This document shows positions 46,531-57,153 of a DNA stretch of 64,000 nucleotides, piece after piece; position 1 is the first letter of the stretch; each line of letters begins with the position of its first letter. Source of the DNA: Dermacentor variabilis (lineage: Eukaryota > Arthropoda > Arachnida > Ixodida > Ixodidae); contig NC_134572.1 of assembly GCF_050947875.1 (NCBI RefSeq), forward strand, positions 155,765,105-155,829,104, in the 5' to 3' direction. Under the pieces are notes generated by a model that saw only the letters and a program-made list of their open reading frames with translations, ran no database searches and was not told the DNA's origin. The position numbers and the translations under genes were made by a program.

Positions 46531-48355
46531 GGGTACCTCGGCAAGCGGGTGCCATAGCAGAATGGAGCGATACTGGAGCGAATGTGTGCAGCAAGTTGCC
46601 GAAGCAGGAAAAGAATCGGAATTATGAATGCAGATTGTGAATGTGGCTTCAGCAAAGGAATGCGTCGCAAATTGCTCGAAACCAGTCTCATTACCGTCGG
46701 CAGTCATCGTTGGATCAATATACAAAAATTTTGTTATTATTTACTACAAGTTGCCGCCCCATAGAAGAGGCTGTTGCGAGAGCGCGTAATGTACAGAAAT
46801 AAAAATTATTTGAAAGGTCCTATAACAGAGCGAGGCATGCTTTGAATTGATAGAAAAACAATATAGGTGTGCGTAGAAACACACGGAAATGAGGTATAGG
46901 ACTAGAACTATAACATAATAAGCGTGGCAATCATGTTTTCTCAACCTCCTGAATAGCTTTTCTGTTTCACTTGCCTAAATCCTACTGCAGCAGTCACAGA
47001 GGATCTTGCCAGAAGTGCATGGAAAATGCAGGCGTCGTTGAGAATACTGTTTGATACCACGCAAAAAACATCATGCCAAGTACAATGGCTATATTTTGCT
47101 GACTCACTGCGCGATGGAATGTCCGGCACCGTTTCGATTCAGTTGGGAGCCCAAGGACGCAACGTTTGAACTACACGCTAGGAGCATCTTGAAAGCCACT
47201 GTCATGAAGTTCCAGAAAGGTGAAACTGACCCCTATGTCCTTGTAGTTTTTGCACGAGTCAATGGGCATTGGTAGCGTTATCAGTGCAGACACCGCGTAC
47301 CTTCTATGGCCAAACTGGAAGATCACTCAGTCTACCAAAATAATAAATACAAAGAGCGCGAAAATACAAGTGCTAAAAAACACTCACACAGTTTACTTTA
47401 TTATTGGGTAATTATGATTAGCATTTTACTATGCTCTTACTTGAAGTAATTCTGAAAGAGAAGGCATTGCGCTAAGTACATCGCAACAATGCTACAATTC
47501 TTAGCTTGACCCCTGCGGCTGAACTATTGTTGGAAGCTCACAGTTTTAGATTTGATTATTGATATGACAAAACCACTAAATTCTTAAGATAGAGCGATAT
47601 CTCAGAGAAATATATCGTATAGTAGAGACCGGCGCACCTAGCTGCCGTACCTTTGTTGCAAACAACTCCAAAAACCTGCGATCGGGCTCCCGTGGGTATA
47701 TAGATTCAAGCATTTTTACCTTACCCCTTGAACAAATATGCACTGCTACGGATGTTTCTTTTTTTAAATAACATGCTTAGGGTACTACATCACGAAATAC
47801 TCACGGCGCCGACTGTCAGTCCGGCTGACAGGCTGGCCTGCTTAATGAACAGGTTCATTGGCTGGCTCACTGACATTAGTTTGATGGCTGGCTGTAACTG
47901 GCTCGCTCGCAGCGGCACGCTCGCTGACTGTGGCTGGCTCCCAGACAGCACGCCAGCTAGGGTCAACGTTTGAAACATGATGGAAAATCCTGATCTAACG
48001 ATTGCTCAGTGTTGACAATGGGGTTATAAGGACCGTGTCATCCTGATTCCTTTACCAATAACGACTTTAGCTTAAGAGCGTGGCGTTGAAATCGAATGTG
48101 CCATTCTAATAGAGATCCAACACATGCCTGGATTACACATGCTCTAAAGAATATCACAACTGCCACTCAACAAGACGGCAATCAACATTCCTATGATTTC
48201 CCGGCCTGGGTTATTAGGTGGACTTTCAGCGGAAATACTGGACTCTAATAAGTTCATTTTAATGCGTATCCTTCTTTGGCGAGTACCCCTGGAACATTAG
48301 GAAGCAAAATTGTGCAAAATCTTGTTACACAAAAAGCGTGACATCTTTGCCGTAA
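46531..48355. other. No recognisable gene; short ggctggct-rich patch
   Basis: Frames of 60-83 codons without motif. At about 47815-47955 a ggctggctcactgac-like unit recurs in imperfect tandem. Nothing else is recognised. Confidence 0.4.
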
Positions 48356-48715
48356 GAACACATGGGCCTCAATAGAAAATACATGGGGTTGGGGTGGGCC
48401 AACTGGAATTGGGAAGTGGGCCAGCCAATATTTGGGGACCATATGGCGATGGGACAACTTAAATGTGGCGTTTATATGGGGATGCGCCAACGTGATTTTG
48501 AGGATGATATTGGGGTGGGCCGCCCTGAATTTGGGAAAGGGACAGTGTGAAATTTAGGGCGCGCAACCATAAATTTGAGGGCGGGCCAACATGAAGTTTC
48601 GGGTAGGCCGACCTAAATTGGGGCGCATGCTAACTTAATTTTGGGAGTTCGTTATCTAAATGAGGGGATGATATTGGGATGGGCCAAATTGAAATTGGGG
48701 CGCGCCAACAGAAAA
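48356..48715 (+). repeat. Degenerate minisatellite, about 28-35 bp unit
   Basis: Roughly ten imperfect units with the core gggtgggccaac-tgaaatttggg (for example ggtgggccaactggaattgg at 48393 and gggatgggccaaattgaaat at 48676). Units differ in length and in the linker (gatgatattgggg variants). Confidence 0.8.
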
Positions 48716-50182
48716 GGATAACCACAAACTAGAATAAACATAGGGAAAATACCAGCAGAGCCAAAGAATGCTACGCAATAGTAGACAATACTCTGAATTT
48801 ATGTAATTTCTTTTCTGAGTACTGTTAATGGCCTTTCTGGTACGACGTGTCGAGCGTAAATAACGTTTAAAAAATCCAATGCAGAGAGCTAGGAACAGAG
48901 GCGGTTATGCGTAGTATTACGATGGGACCGTTCAACACAGCTCATACAACTGTTAATTTGTTGCTGGACAATGGACACGTGAAATCTATTTTCGTTGAGC
49001 TTTAAGATGGCCTAGTTTATGGTTGTCACAGCAGATCTCGGGCTTTCAGTTATCTTTCAAAATATCTAGGAATTCCATAACAATCACTCCCGTACAGCAC
49101 ACGCCATGCATATCTTTGTTTCGTTCCAGCGCATGTACCAGATATCGCTGCAATATGGCCTGGTCAATATTTAGGGATTTGTAAGTGCAGCAACTGGGCC
49201 TAGATGTGGTGATCGACGAAAACATGAAGGACGTAAAGTACTTCGATGTGCATGAAAGTACTGACATAATCGGATTTTTTTGGCAACAATTTCGGCAGAA
49301 CGTTTTCTCCTGCCTAAGTTTCCAACAGTCAACTGTCTATCATGCACACGTCCACATAGGCCTGTTCATTGCGGTGAATGAAGCGCTGAGCCAGCTACAT
49401 GCTGCTATATAGAATCAACTGCGTGCACAGGCTTGGGAGAATGATGTGAAGTTGCTCTTGTCTCTCTTGTCATCCGCCCTCTTGTCCTGCGAGGAAGAGT
49501 CGGGAGCTCATGCTATTTTCTTCATTCAATCCTAACTCATGCCCTCACCTTCCATGCTTGGCTAGCTTACGGCCAGCGCGATGTGAGTGTTTGGTGCATT
49601 GTCAGTGCTCTGAAATCATGAGAATTTCCCACTTGTGATTGGCATTTTGCCTGCAAACTCTCCGTCATGAAATTATTCACCTAAGTATCAAGTGATTTTG
49701 TGAGGGATAGACATAATTATTGGGAGAGGCCACAGAAATTCCCACGCTGGCAATCAACGTCTTCGATGTGGGATAAGTTCGAGAACACAGGAACGTAGAT
49801 CTCACAAAGGTGTGCGCGTTTGTTTTCTGGGTGTTGTATATCTCGTAGGATGCCAAATGGACTGTATTAGAAAATGGCGAATAAAGGTGGTATGTTTTGA
49901 AAACAAGAGTGCTTCAATCTAGTAAACTTGGCAATAATGTTGCCTTCAAAAATATACCCAGCATTTCGAACGCTCTTTCTCGTCAAATATTTCTCTTAGT
50001 AAGGGAGATCTGGGATTTTTTGTGGTTGCTTCGAATTACATTAAGTGGCCTTTCAGCGCATCGATTTCTCGTTTTGAGATGGTCTGGAGCAGGACTTCTG
50101 TTTGGTGACTTGAACGATTATGATGCATTGCGGTGCATATCTAAATTGAGGTTGACCAGAAATATAAATAAATTACTATGAG

Positions 50183-50186
<4 letters not shown>
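48716..50186. other. No recognisable gene
   Basis: A 75-codon plus frame (49185-49412) and others lack recognisable motifs. No element boundary found. Confidence 0.4.
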
Positions 50187-50225
<39 letters not shown>

Positions 50226-50243
50226 ATGTGTGTGTGTGTGTGT
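50187..50243. repeat. Compound (TA)n(TG)n microsatellite
   Basis: A TA run passes directly into a TG run with one interruption (tgtatg). Confidence 0.95.
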
Positions 50244-50854
50244 TTCGCAATGTTTGCCGGTTACACTCTCTATCACGGAACGCATCCTCTAAAAAAAATG
50301 TGTACTTCCGCCCGAAAGGCGCAGCACCGATTGCGATTGCTAATAAGTACACGGCTGTACAAAGTAAGGAGAATAGCTTTATCGGCCGTATAAACTTGTA
50401 AACATTTGCTTACTAACTAAACTAACAATGACAGAATGCGTAAGCGTGACTCAATGACGACGAGACAGGAACAGCGCTGTCTTTGCGTGTCTGCCTCTAT
50501 CTACGTCCTTGCTCGGTCGCTCTGAACCATTCTCTCATGGATTCAAGCTAACAAGCCCGTCAACGTGTTGTAACTAACTTAACCAGCACAGTGTCACGCG
50601 TGCAAAGGAAAACATGAACCTACCTCACTCGATCACCGCGGAAACTGTCTGTGAAAACGCTGAATTTAGGAATCGCGTCAATGCCGCGAGCCAATTGACC
50701 TGCGTGCATCTGTCGCTTCAACACGAACTAAACGTCGAAAGCACAGTGCATACGAAGCTACCGGAACTGCGCACACTCCGCAAGCACAGTAGGTCGCTTT
50801 GAAGATGAGGCCCGCGCGGGCACGCAGATTTGCCACGTCGCAGATTGCTTTTAA
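50244..50854. other. No recognisable gene
   Basis: No motif recognised; GC content increases toward 50.8 kb. The segment gacgagacaggaacagcgctgt near 50460 is faintly like the PLE ends elsewhere but too short to call. Confidence 0.35.
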
Positions 50855-51061
50855 GACGCACGAGCGCCAGCAACGCGTCCTACTTCGGCGTCCGCGGTTC
50901 GCGTGGCCAACGCCATAGAAGACGCCATGGCTGTCTCCGCTCTGTACGGGGCGGCGGCGGTCGAGGAGGACATCGAAACACCATATGGAGACACCCTTGC
51001 AGCCGCCGGAAAAGAACGCCCGGCCTCCCTCGCCTGGCCCATGTTGGCTCGCCCGCTTTAG
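50855..51061 (+). other. GC-rich open segment of unknown nature
   Basis: Between a stop at 50852 and a stop at 51059 there are 68 sense codons with strong G/C at third positions, including VRVANAIEDAMAVSALYGAA and VEEDIETPYGDTLAAAGKER. The composition differs from the AT-rich surroundings and resembles a true coding exon. An acceptor-like ttgcttttaag precedes it. I recognise no family. An antisense frame also exists (51042-50851). It could be a host terminal exon or part of a mobile element preceding the PLE at 51.1 kb. Confidence 0.25.
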
Positions 51062-51139
51062 GAGAGGGGACGCACTGGGAATGCTTTAGTTCGTGATTTC
51101 CACTCGCACTACATCACAAGAGAGTATCGAGGAGAGAGC

Positions 51140-52020
51140 TCCAAGTACTTTTTCCCTGAAACCAAGTTTTCCTCAGATACCTGGATGATTTCTTCAGCAC
51201 CGCGAAGATGGGGCAAGTCGAAAACCTGCAGACGCACTTAAAATCCATAGACCGGGATATACAGTTCACATATGAGCGTGAACAAAACGGATCGCTCCCA
51301 GTCTTAGGTGTACAATTTACGCGAACATACGGGATTCTAAAATTTTCAATCTGCAGAAGACCAACCCCCGCGGGCCGCTACCTTCACTTCCAATCCCACG
51401 ATCCGGCGAACCACAAGGTGTCTGTTGTAAATTATTTATTCAGCGACCGGAAACTCAATACTGATCAGAATCGGATCAAAAGAAAGAAAAGAGAACGGTG
51501 CTCAACAACCTAATAGGAATGACTACACAGATGATTTCATTCCAACAACCCGGCAGCAAAAAAGAAGAAACAATGAGGCCTTCAGCCGTTGAGTGCTCCC
51601 GAACCCCAGGAACGAGTGTCCATCCCGTACCTCAGAGGTACCAGCGAAGCGCTCAAGCAAATGTTAAAAAAGAAGGCCTCAAAGTGGCGCACAAACCCAT
51701 AAACATTTTTAACATCCTCCTCCCTAAGCCAGAAGATCGTCGACTAAACGAAAAATCTCAAGGTGCCGTATACAAAATCAGCTGTGCCGACTGTCTGGCG
51801 TCATACATTGGGGAAACCAAAAATCTAAAAGAAAGGATCAGACAACAAGAGAACGACATCAGCACATTCAACCGTATGCGCAGCGCCTTCGCCAAACAGG
51901 TTGAAGTTACCGACCACAAGATTGCTTTCCAAGAAACTCCAAACCTTCACACAGAGACGAACTCGCGAAAAAGACTGCTACTGGAGTCATGTCACATTCA
52001 GAATACCAAGGCAACATAAA
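51140..52020 (+). pseudogene. Penelope-like element of a second type: RT end and GIY-YIG
   Basis: The frame through 51166 reads VFLRYLDDFFSTAKMGQVEN, the RT catalytic box with both Asp, then GSLPVLGVQFTR and the RT thumb GRYLHFQSHDPANHKVSVVN (stop at 51511). An overlapping frame 51498-52019 continues with a linker (KVAHKPINIFNILLPKPEDR) and the GIY-YIG domain QGAVYKISCADCLASYIGET, KNLKERIRQQENDI with the conserved Arg, and a C-terminal RLLLESCHIQ with Glu. The spacer Cys pair in SCADC is typical of animal PLEs. It differs clearly from the 32-35 kb PLE in sequence. 5' truncated just before the RT catalytic box; one frameshift between RT and GIY-YIG. Confidence 0.9.
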
Positions 52021-52378
52021 TCGCGTGAAGGGAAACCTACCCTCGTGTATATCCACGGCCTTGGCGACATGACGAAAAGGAGGACGCCCAGCCATGACGC
52101 CCAGCCAGGAAGATTCCCGCTCAAGTTCAACACCAAAAAGTCGGCGCTGCCCCGTACCTTAACCCCCCCCCCCACCCCACCTCCCGTTAGCGGCACTCTC
52201 GCGGGTCAAGCTCTCCCAGCACCGCTCATCCTAGCCGCCCATCAACATGGCAGTCGTCTCACCTCTTGTGTTACCCCCTTCCCGTCTGTGAAGTGTCTCC
52301 CCACCTTCCGTACTCTCCTCCTTTTCTTTACAAAAGACGCTTTAAAAGCTGTACACCACCACCCCCGAAGAACAACCC
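52021..52378 (+). mobile_element. PLE 3' untranslated region
   Basis: Follows the GIY-YIG stop. C-rich (a run of C at 52166-52177) and leads into the hammerhead-like hairpin; open frames here are composition artefacts. Confidence 0.5.
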
Positions 52379-52411
52379 CTGAAGAAAGAGCCGAATGGGC
52401 TCCGAAATGTC
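52379..52411 (+). ncRNA. Hammerhead-ribozyme-like motif in the PLE tail (degenerate)
   Basis: ctgaaga (52379-52385) is followed by a hairpin gagcc (88-92) gaatg ggctc (98-102), then gaaatgtc (52404-52411). This is the order of a minimal hammerhead: CUGAUGA box, stem II, GAAA box and a very short stem III with the cleavage site. Known: PLEs of many animals carry minimal hammerheads of this kind. Here the first box has one substitution (CUGAAGA) and the AC of GAAAC is AT, so self-cleavage is doubtful. Confidence 0.45.
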
Positions 52412-52429
52412 GAGTTAATAAAAATCAGT

Positions 52430-54235
52430 TATTTGGTTGGAGTCAGTCTGAAAGTCCTCATCTGAAGGTAAACAAGTGTACGTGTTCAGTATTGAGTAGC
52501 CTGGGACTAAAGCTAGTCAAGCATTATAATGGCAGCTCAGCATTTCACAATGTAATCAAGGCACATGAGGGTGGAGTGACCAAATGTGTCATTATATGCA
52601 GCATTTGTTCAGGGCCATAACAGGCGCGTAAATGCAGCGGCTGAACCTGAAAGCACTGTACACTCTTAATGCAACATGTGTGCTGGAAATAGCATTTTCA
52701 CACGCAATAAGCAAATAAATGACGCATTCAAAGCACATGAAGAAATGAAGACCAGTAAGACATGGTGGAGTTGAACAAACACATAGGAAGGTTGTACATC
52801 ACAAAACTTACAAAGGGTGACATGGTGTGCGAATATTCAAAATTTCATTGCTTAGACCTTGTTATGCAATCTGTGTTTGACTATTCGCTATTTTAACACT
52901 ACTGAATACACGTTTTTGTTCAAAGATAAGGGATAACACTTCTTTATGTCTCAAAGGAAACAGACCTGCACTTTTACATCACTTTTATAGGAAGTTGTTC
53001 CCTCGATCACAGCAAACCAACATATATGGCTGATCTTGCCATGTTTGTGTCCATTTAAAGCAACCTACGGTGCATTGTTGCATCACACACTTTGCCTTCA
53101 AGAAATGCAATACTATGCGAATCTGAGCCCTTTCTATTCCCTTGTATTTACTGCCAGTGAATTCGTGTACCAGTTATAAAAGCAGTCGTGTCGCATCTTC
53201 AAGCTCCTCAATTATCTGGTTGAGGACGGAACTACATGCATGTATCGAATAGTTTCAATGAGCTTCTTTTAGAAAATTGTGCTACATAATAACATTTCAT
53301 TCTAACTTGTTTAGAAATGATCAAAGATTTTATATTAGATTAGAAAATGACACTTTTCAAACTGCCATTCGAAGTGCATCCAGCAATGAAGTCAACTTTT
53401 TCCAAGGAGTCCTTACGCTTCAACAGATCTAAAGTTAGGCAGGTCGATCATTACAAAGCAGCACTGTAAACAACACAGGGACAAAAGTGAAGTACAGCAC
53501 TGCATCCTCAGGCTTCTCTGTGGCATTTTGCAGTACTGGTTTCCATTGATGAGTCATAACTCTTCTAAATGTTGTACACCACTCGTCGGCTAAAATATCA
53601 AGAAAAATGCATTGAAAGAGATTTGGGTACATGCTCAGCTAAAGTTAATCAGCGGCATGAAGATAACACCAGCATCACCACCGCCTAGTTGTGATGCTAG
53701 GGCTGGGCAGTTGATCAGTTATCTTACGAAGTAATGGATTAAAGCTTTCCGTTACTTTTTTACACCAATTTATCCGGTAAGCTCACATAAACAAAATGAG
53801 GCGTGATACGGCATATTGTGCTTTGTTGCCAATTTCCAGCACAGCGCAAGCATGGATGACTATAGGAGTGAAGGGAAATCTTGCAGTAATAATAAAAGCA
53901 ACTCAATTCAATTCTTTCTTTTTTCAGAGTGTGTACTTCGTGAAAAATTCATCTCATGTAATTTTTTACCTATGGACATAAATCTACAATTCCAATTATA
54001 CGATTAAGAAGCACCAATTCATCAAGCTGAATTTTTAAATCGACACCCAGCTGAAATCGCCACATAATATTGTGCTAAAGAAGGCACGACATAGGCACGG
54101 TCACATCAAATATTAACTAAAGCGGTAAGCCATTGCTAAGAGGAAGGTAATATTTCGTTAAGTTTTGGCTACTTGTCTTGTGTCTTGTGTGAAAGCATTC
54201 CGAGGCATGCTCTAAAAAATTAAATTCTGCGAGTT
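52430..54235. other. No recognisable gene
   Basis: AT-rich with motif-free frames. Nothing recognised on either strand. Confidence 0.4.
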
Positions 54236-54424
54236 TAAGTGCCGCAACCACAATATAATTATGAGGCATGCTGTAGTGAGGCACCTGGTGTTGCTTAACG
54301 TGCACCTAATGCACAGTACACCGGTGTTTTCGCATTTCGTTCCATTGAATTGCAGCAGCCGCAGTCACGAATTGATCGTACAACCTCAAGGTTTGCATTA
54401 GAATTCCAAAACAACTATACCACC
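54236..54424 (-). mobile_element. tRNA-derived SINE, diverged copy
   Basis: Minus-strand order: a weak head, a gaggttgtacgatcaattcg B-box-like segment (decayed), cgaaatgcgaaaacaccggt, gcacgttaagcaacaccagg and a gcctcactacagcatgcctc block with ataatt tail. Many substitutions; it abuts a LINE fragment on the right. Confidence 0.7.
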
Positions 54425-55170
54425 AACTGTGGTAAACAGTTCAAACAATCATTTTGCCACAGTTAGAATTCGCCTCCCCAATTTGGTCCCCTCATCAATA
54501 TTACCTACTAAACATGACGGAAATCATACAAAATAGAGCAGCCCGGTTCATATCCCGTGACTACGGTATAAACTCAAGCATTACACAAATCAAACTAGAC
54601 CTGCTGTGGCCGCCATTAGATATCCGCCGCGACATCGCTCTTCTGTGCTTATTCCACAAATATATTTACGCTAATAAACGAACCAGGTTACAACTGCAAA
54701 TGTCCTACTCTTTTTCACGCAGATTACATAATCAGTTCAGTTTCGTGCGGATATACGGTAAAACAACTGCATTTAATTCATCTGCACTACCTCGTGCCAT
54801 CCGTCTCTGGAATGACCTCCCTGATACAATAGTCTCCATATCTAACCCCTACAGGTTCCTATCTCCGTTACGCTTTTCCCATTAATTACCGTTCACGAGT
54901 GCCCATTCTAATGTACCTTATTGTGCATTTTTGCCATGTTGTATATCATTTTCATAAATGGTATTCCTTTTGCTCTGTTAACAGTAACAAGTGTACGTGT
55001 GCCTTCAAATATTGCTTTGTATTCCTCGTGTTTTCAATATTGTGTAACACGGAAATCTTTTTATAGCATTGTTCCTGTTGGAAATGTGTACTTTTGATAC
55101 CGTTACTGTTTTAAATCCCCCCCCCCTTTACTTTATGCCCTGCCATAGGGCCTGTATGGTTCGTGAATGG
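54425..55170 (+). pseudogene. LINE C-terminal fragment and 3' UTR (CR1/Jockey-like)
   Basis: The frame from about 54445 reads IILPQLEFASPIWSPHQYYL, then IIQNRAARFISRDYG, LDIRRDIALLCLFHKYIYAN, and near the end FNSSALPRAIRLWNDLPDTI before the stop at 54883. This is the conserved post-RT region of CR1/Jockey-type LINEs. It is preceded by no RT: the copy is strongly 5' truncated, as is usual for LINE insertions. The 3' UTR continues to a cctgccatagggcctgtatg segment near 55140-55160. The reading frame itself is uninterrupted over 143 codons. Confidence 0.85.
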
Positions 55171-55544
55171 TTCTTAAGGTTCTGTAATGCTTCTAAACTA
55201 AGCAGAATTGGAAGTGTGGACCTCGAGAATCATGAAATTTGTTTCTGACTATTTCTACAACTAGAAATTTTTCTGTACTGACAGGTGCGAATACATAGGA
55301 ATATCAGAATTTTCGCGAGTAGCTTTGTTTTGAAGAAATTTATTTATTTATGTGCAATGGAACACCGTCATCATCAAAATGGTCTTCTTGCACAACAATA
55401 CAGCACTAAGCATTCCTGCGACTTAGTGACTATTTCCTGGAGATCTCTTCGGAACCATGAGCACCTTCCGCAGCTTGCGCTTAATTTCTGCAATATGACT
55501 AGCTTTGGTTCACAAGGACGTCTTGTTGGGCGAGTTGGTCGCAC
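55171..55544. other. No recognisable gene
   Basis: Short stretch between the LINE 3' UTR and the long hairpin. From about 55500 (gttcacaagg) the sequence may belong to the flank of the inverted repeat. Confidence 0.35.
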
Positions 55545-55714
55545 TTCATCTTGAGTACTAGGCGCGAAAACGCACTCGACACAAGGAAGGAGACGGGACA
55601 GAGCGCCTCCCGTTCACTCAGGTTCAGGACCACCAGCCCTCCTAGAAAAAAAAGGCGCTCTGTCCCGTCTCCTTCCTTGTGTCGTGTGTTTTCGCGCCTA
55701 GTACCCAAGATGAA
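55545..55714. repeat. Long inverted repeat (64- and 62-bp arms, 44-bp loop)
   Basis: Left arm 55545-55608 (ttcatcttgagtactaggcg ... gggacagagcgcct) pairs with right arm 55653-55714. Differences are one substitution (gagtac/gggtac) and a small change in acgcactcgac/acacacgac. The arms contain gacacaaggaaggagacggg, similar to PLE-end sequences at 12.5 and 32.1 kb, so the structure may be two PLE termini in inverted orientation, or a foldback/MITE-like element. It would form a very stable hairpin. A sequence similar to gttcacaa lies outside both arms. Confidence 0.9.
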
Positions 55715-55811
55715 TTTGGTTCACAACAGCGCAGAAACTGTTCAGCGATCATGAGATCTCATAGACCTTCATACGTTTAGGCACGTTAGCCATCTCAATC
55801 CAATGATCAAA

Positions 55812-56480
55812 CTAGGCTGAAATTCTTACTGCTAACTGTCTGCCAGTTTCACCCTCTACTGCTCGTGCTTTCCGAAACTTCTCTTGGTAGTCTTGAGCCG
55901 TGAATAGGAACCTCTGTAGTAAAGCTTTCTTTACCTTCTGGTAATCTAATGAATCGACGTCAGTCATCCGACCGATCACAGTTGAACGTTCCCCATTCAG
56001 ACACATGCTCACAGCAAGAGCCCATTTTTCTTGCGGCCAGTCCTGCCCTGTTGCTACAAGCTCAAATTGCTGCAAATACGCGTGCATGTCATCGCGTTTC
56101 TCGTCGAACAAAGGAAGTAACTTCGGTGGATTGAGGGATGACGAGGAAGTGCTGGGCGCAGTAAAAATTTGAGAAGCCGCTGCCTGCACATTCCAAGCTT
56201 CTTCCTAAAGCTGCAGCTTTAGCTGGAAGATCTCACGCTGCCTCTCGTCACCTTCCTTGATTGCCTCTCGCTGCACAGCTGTCTCGTCCCTTTGTTTTGC
56301 CTGTTCGGCTTCAATCTATCTGCGAAGTTCTGTGCCTGACAATCCTAGTTGCAGTCCAATGGCGGCGAGTTTCCCTAAATCATTGGTGCCATCTACTAAT
56401 GTCTGTCTGCGCTCAAGCTAAACTGTCCTTTTGCACTGTATCTACAAGTGAATCCTGGTAGGCTCGCCAGTTTGTGATGT
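55812..56480 (-). pseudogene. Ty3/Gypsy-type gag, N-terminal half
   Basis: Minus strand from the junction: tggcgagcctaccaggattc (about 56475-56455), placed like a primer-binding/leader sequence. Then a charged coiled-coil region in several frames (KLAAIGLQLGLSGTELRR, IEAEQAKQRDETAVQREAIK, DERQREIFQLKLQL). The frame 56189-55812 follows with PPKLLPLFDEKRDDMHAYLQ, QDWPQEKWALAVSMCLNGE, SLDYQKVKKALLQRFLFTAQ and YQEKFRKARAVEGETGRQLA, the conserved capsid-like fold of tick Gypsy gag (SCAN-like). It ends near 55812; the zinc knuckle and pol are absent. Stops at about 56200 and 56305 interrupt the first part. Confidence 0.85.
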
Positions 56481-56534
56481 TATTAGGTGCTGGATTACTT
56501 CAGAAAGAGGCAGCAGCATGCAGAAGGGGTCGGA

Positions 56535-57153
56535 GGGGTCGAGGCGCCTACGCCAGCACGTTTACTTACACCACTTACATGGAGGACGTCGTGGATATTT
56601 TCACCCGCGTCGATTCCACCATGACTGAAGAAGACAAGGTGAAGCACATCCTCACGGGCATCGAGGATGACGCATTTGAAATGTACCTGGTGCGACACCC
56701 TACATCTGTCGCAGCTGTCGTCACTCTCTGCCAGAGCTTCGATGAGTTACATCGACAAAGTATCCTTGCGCGCAGCGCTGTCGCACCTGGCGACTCTCTC
56801 TCGGGCCTCACGCTTCGCTCCAACTCCATGCCAGCAGTATCGCTCTCCGTTGAGATTAAGGATTTCATTCGTGTAGGGGTGGCGCGCCAACTGTCTATGC
56901 TGCCTCTAAACGATAGACCTCCCCAGCCTGACACATCTCTGGCTGCTCCCATTAGGCGGGCCATTCGCGAGGAACTTGCTGGGTCTTTACCATTAGTTCA
57001 ACCCTGCCCTCCCGTGGCTGCACCTCTGACCTATGCAGAAGTAATCGCGCGTTCTGCGCCACCGACGTTCGCGTTTCCGGAGCCAATGCGACTTCAAGCT
57101 ACACCTGCGCCCGCGTCACCTCCCATTCCATCTCGACGCCCAGTTCAGACCCC
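56535..57153 (+). pseudogene. Ty3/Gypsy gag fragment (plus strand)
   Basis: In an open frame starting at 56474: FTYTTYMEDVVDIFTRVDST, MTEEDKVKHILTGIEDDAFE, TSVAAVVTLCQSFDELHRQS (capsid-like region), SVEIKDFIRVGVARQLSMLP and a Pro-rich tail APLTYAEVIARSAPP to PPIPSRRPVQTPWR. In complete relatives a CCHC knuckle follows; here the frame instead passes into a Tigger transposase at about 57150. It lies head to head with the other gag fragment (minus, from 56480), with about 70 bp between. No stops within 206 codons. Confidence 0.85.

Noticed and set aside
45465..46640. Several long plus-strand frames rich in His, Ser and Arg
   Set aside because: They are by-products of the CGTCAT minisatellite.
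50440..50500. Possible further PLE end (gacaggaacagcgctgt)
   Set aside because: Similarity too short and without an adjoining PLE or breakpoint.
51901..52620. 239-codon frame overlapping the PLE 3' end
   Set aside because: Starts inside the GIY-YIG coding region in another frame and runs through C-rich UTR and the hammerhead-like hairpin; no domain.
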